NCBI RefSeq assembly: GCF_019204045.1
Contig: NZ_JAGSPC010000001.1
Coordinates: 1,116,001-1,180,000, forward strand
Source of the DNA: Erythrobacter crassostreae
Lineage (GTDB): Bacteria > Pseudomonadota > Alphaproteobacteria > Sphingomonadales > Sphingomonadaceae
DNA length: 64,000 bases
Reading direction: 5' to 3'
Positions 63,564-64,000 of the stretch are shown piece after piece. The notes beneath the pieces are model-generated. The model made no database searches. It was given only the letters and a program-made list of their open reading frames with translations, and had not been told where the DNA came from. Position 1 is the stretch's first letter. Each line of letters begins with the position of its first letter. The translations under genes were made by a program, and so were the position numbers.

Positions 63564-64000
63564 CTACCCAGCGCCACCGATAGCCTGCGGCATTCCGGCT
63601 GTATCGCGTTGGCGCAACATTGCCCAAGTCTCACGCACCAATGGGCGGAAACCGAACCAGAACGTAGCCGCGTAAACGGCCGCTCCGACAAAGCCGCTAA
63701 GCGCCAGATCGAGAATTGGTAGGTCCAACTGGATATAATGCTGCACTGTCAGAACACAGGCCGCCATCGCCGCGCAGGCGAGCGCGATCGGTGCAAGCTC
63801 GCGCAGCAATGCGAAAGCGGACACGCCGATACGCGGCAATGTCATCGTCAGAGTGACAATAAGAAGCAACGGCGCAGCCACCCACCATGCGTGGACCAAT
63901 CCCAGCGCGCCAGTCTCGCCGTCAAAGAAGCCTCCACCCACACCCCATATATAGGCCGTTGGCATGATGATCGCGCCGCAGATCGAAGTGAAAAGGTAAA
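63564..64000 (-). CDS. C-terminal part of a polysaccharide/O-antigen flippase-like membrane protein (truncated by window)
   Basis: The frame runs from the window edge (YLFTSICGAII..) to a stop at 63564; the first ATG inside is at 63965 but is not needed as start. The visible 144 residues hold at least three helices (AWWVAAPLLLIVTLTMTLPRIGVSAFALL, LAPIALACAAMAACVLTVQHYIQ, LALSGFVGAAVYAATFWFGFRPLVRETWAMLR). Helix spacing and the end with RPLVRE..LR resemble the tail of Wzx-type flippases. The N-terminal half lies outside the window, so family assignment is tentative. Confidence 0.6.
   Translation of the reverse strand, partial: YLFTSICGAIIMPTAYIWGVGGGFFDGETGALGLVHAWWVAAPLLLIVTLTMTLPRIGVSAFALLRELAPIALACAAMAACVLTVQHYIQLDLPILDLALSGFVGAAVYAATFWFGFRPLVRETWAMLRQRDTAGMPQAIGGAG

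Overview
The window reads as chromosomal DNA of an aerobic, heterotrophic alphaproteobacterium, most likely of the order Sphingomonadales (Erythrobacteraceae-like). I infer this from the TonB-dependent receptors, LytTR sensors, an EipA/DUF1134 protein, the family of cbb3 oxidase genes, moderately high GC and tightly overlapping genes. No phage, transposase, CRISPR array or rRNA operon was seen. One tRNA gene (Ser, anticodon GCT) is present.

Layout. 1-5027 holds a partial DUF2339 membrane protein, a CinA/MoaB-type protein and a type I Baeyer-Villiger monooxygenase, all on the minus strand. 5143-9922 holds two TonB-dependent receptors. 10000-14857 is a fatty-acyl-CoA block: acyl-CoA dehydrogenase and enoyl-CoA hydratase on minus, thiolase and a thiolase-like protein on plus. 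14953-16631 is 4-hydroxyphenylpyruvate dioxygenase plus a VOC protein behind a palindromic operator. 16762-25379 is a complete xylose/xyloside locus: GH3 glycosidase, LacI regulator, sugar porter, aldose epimerase, xylB and xylA, with two related LacI-type operators. 25398-28468 is a secreted alpha/beta hydrolase divergent from a membrane LytTR regulator. 28549-29944 is a decayed autotransporter gene with a G10 tract, preceded by the first codons of an OxyR-like gene.

30099-42188 is the most coherent region: an OmpW porin, a Crp/Fnr regulator, ccoNOQP-ccoGHIS (the cbb3 oxidase and its assembly genes), a small Cys-containing protein and hemN. Four FNR/FixK-type palindromes sit before ompW/fnr, ccoN (two) and hemN, so the region looks like a self-contained low-oxygen respiration regulon. 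The regulator lacks the N-terminal cysteine cluster of FNR but keeps the ExxSR recognition helix that reads TTGAT half-sites.

42408-64000 is mostly housekeeping: tRNA-Ser, EipA, an aromatic/aspartate aminotransferase, a GNAT enzyme, an Lrp regulator, a PD40 propeller protein, ribE-ribD, a YgjP-type peptidase, YcgN, SCO1, an ankyrin protein, COQ9, ssb, YceD, a bc1-complex chaperone, BamE, hslVU, an ACT protein, an M16 peptidase, an Atm1-type ABC exporter, a tandem retropepsin-like protease and the end of a polysaccharide flippase. Nothing in the window is clearly a wholly new defence or mobile system. The best leads are the low-oxygen regulon architecture, the phase-variable-looking autotransporter remnant and the operator pairs.
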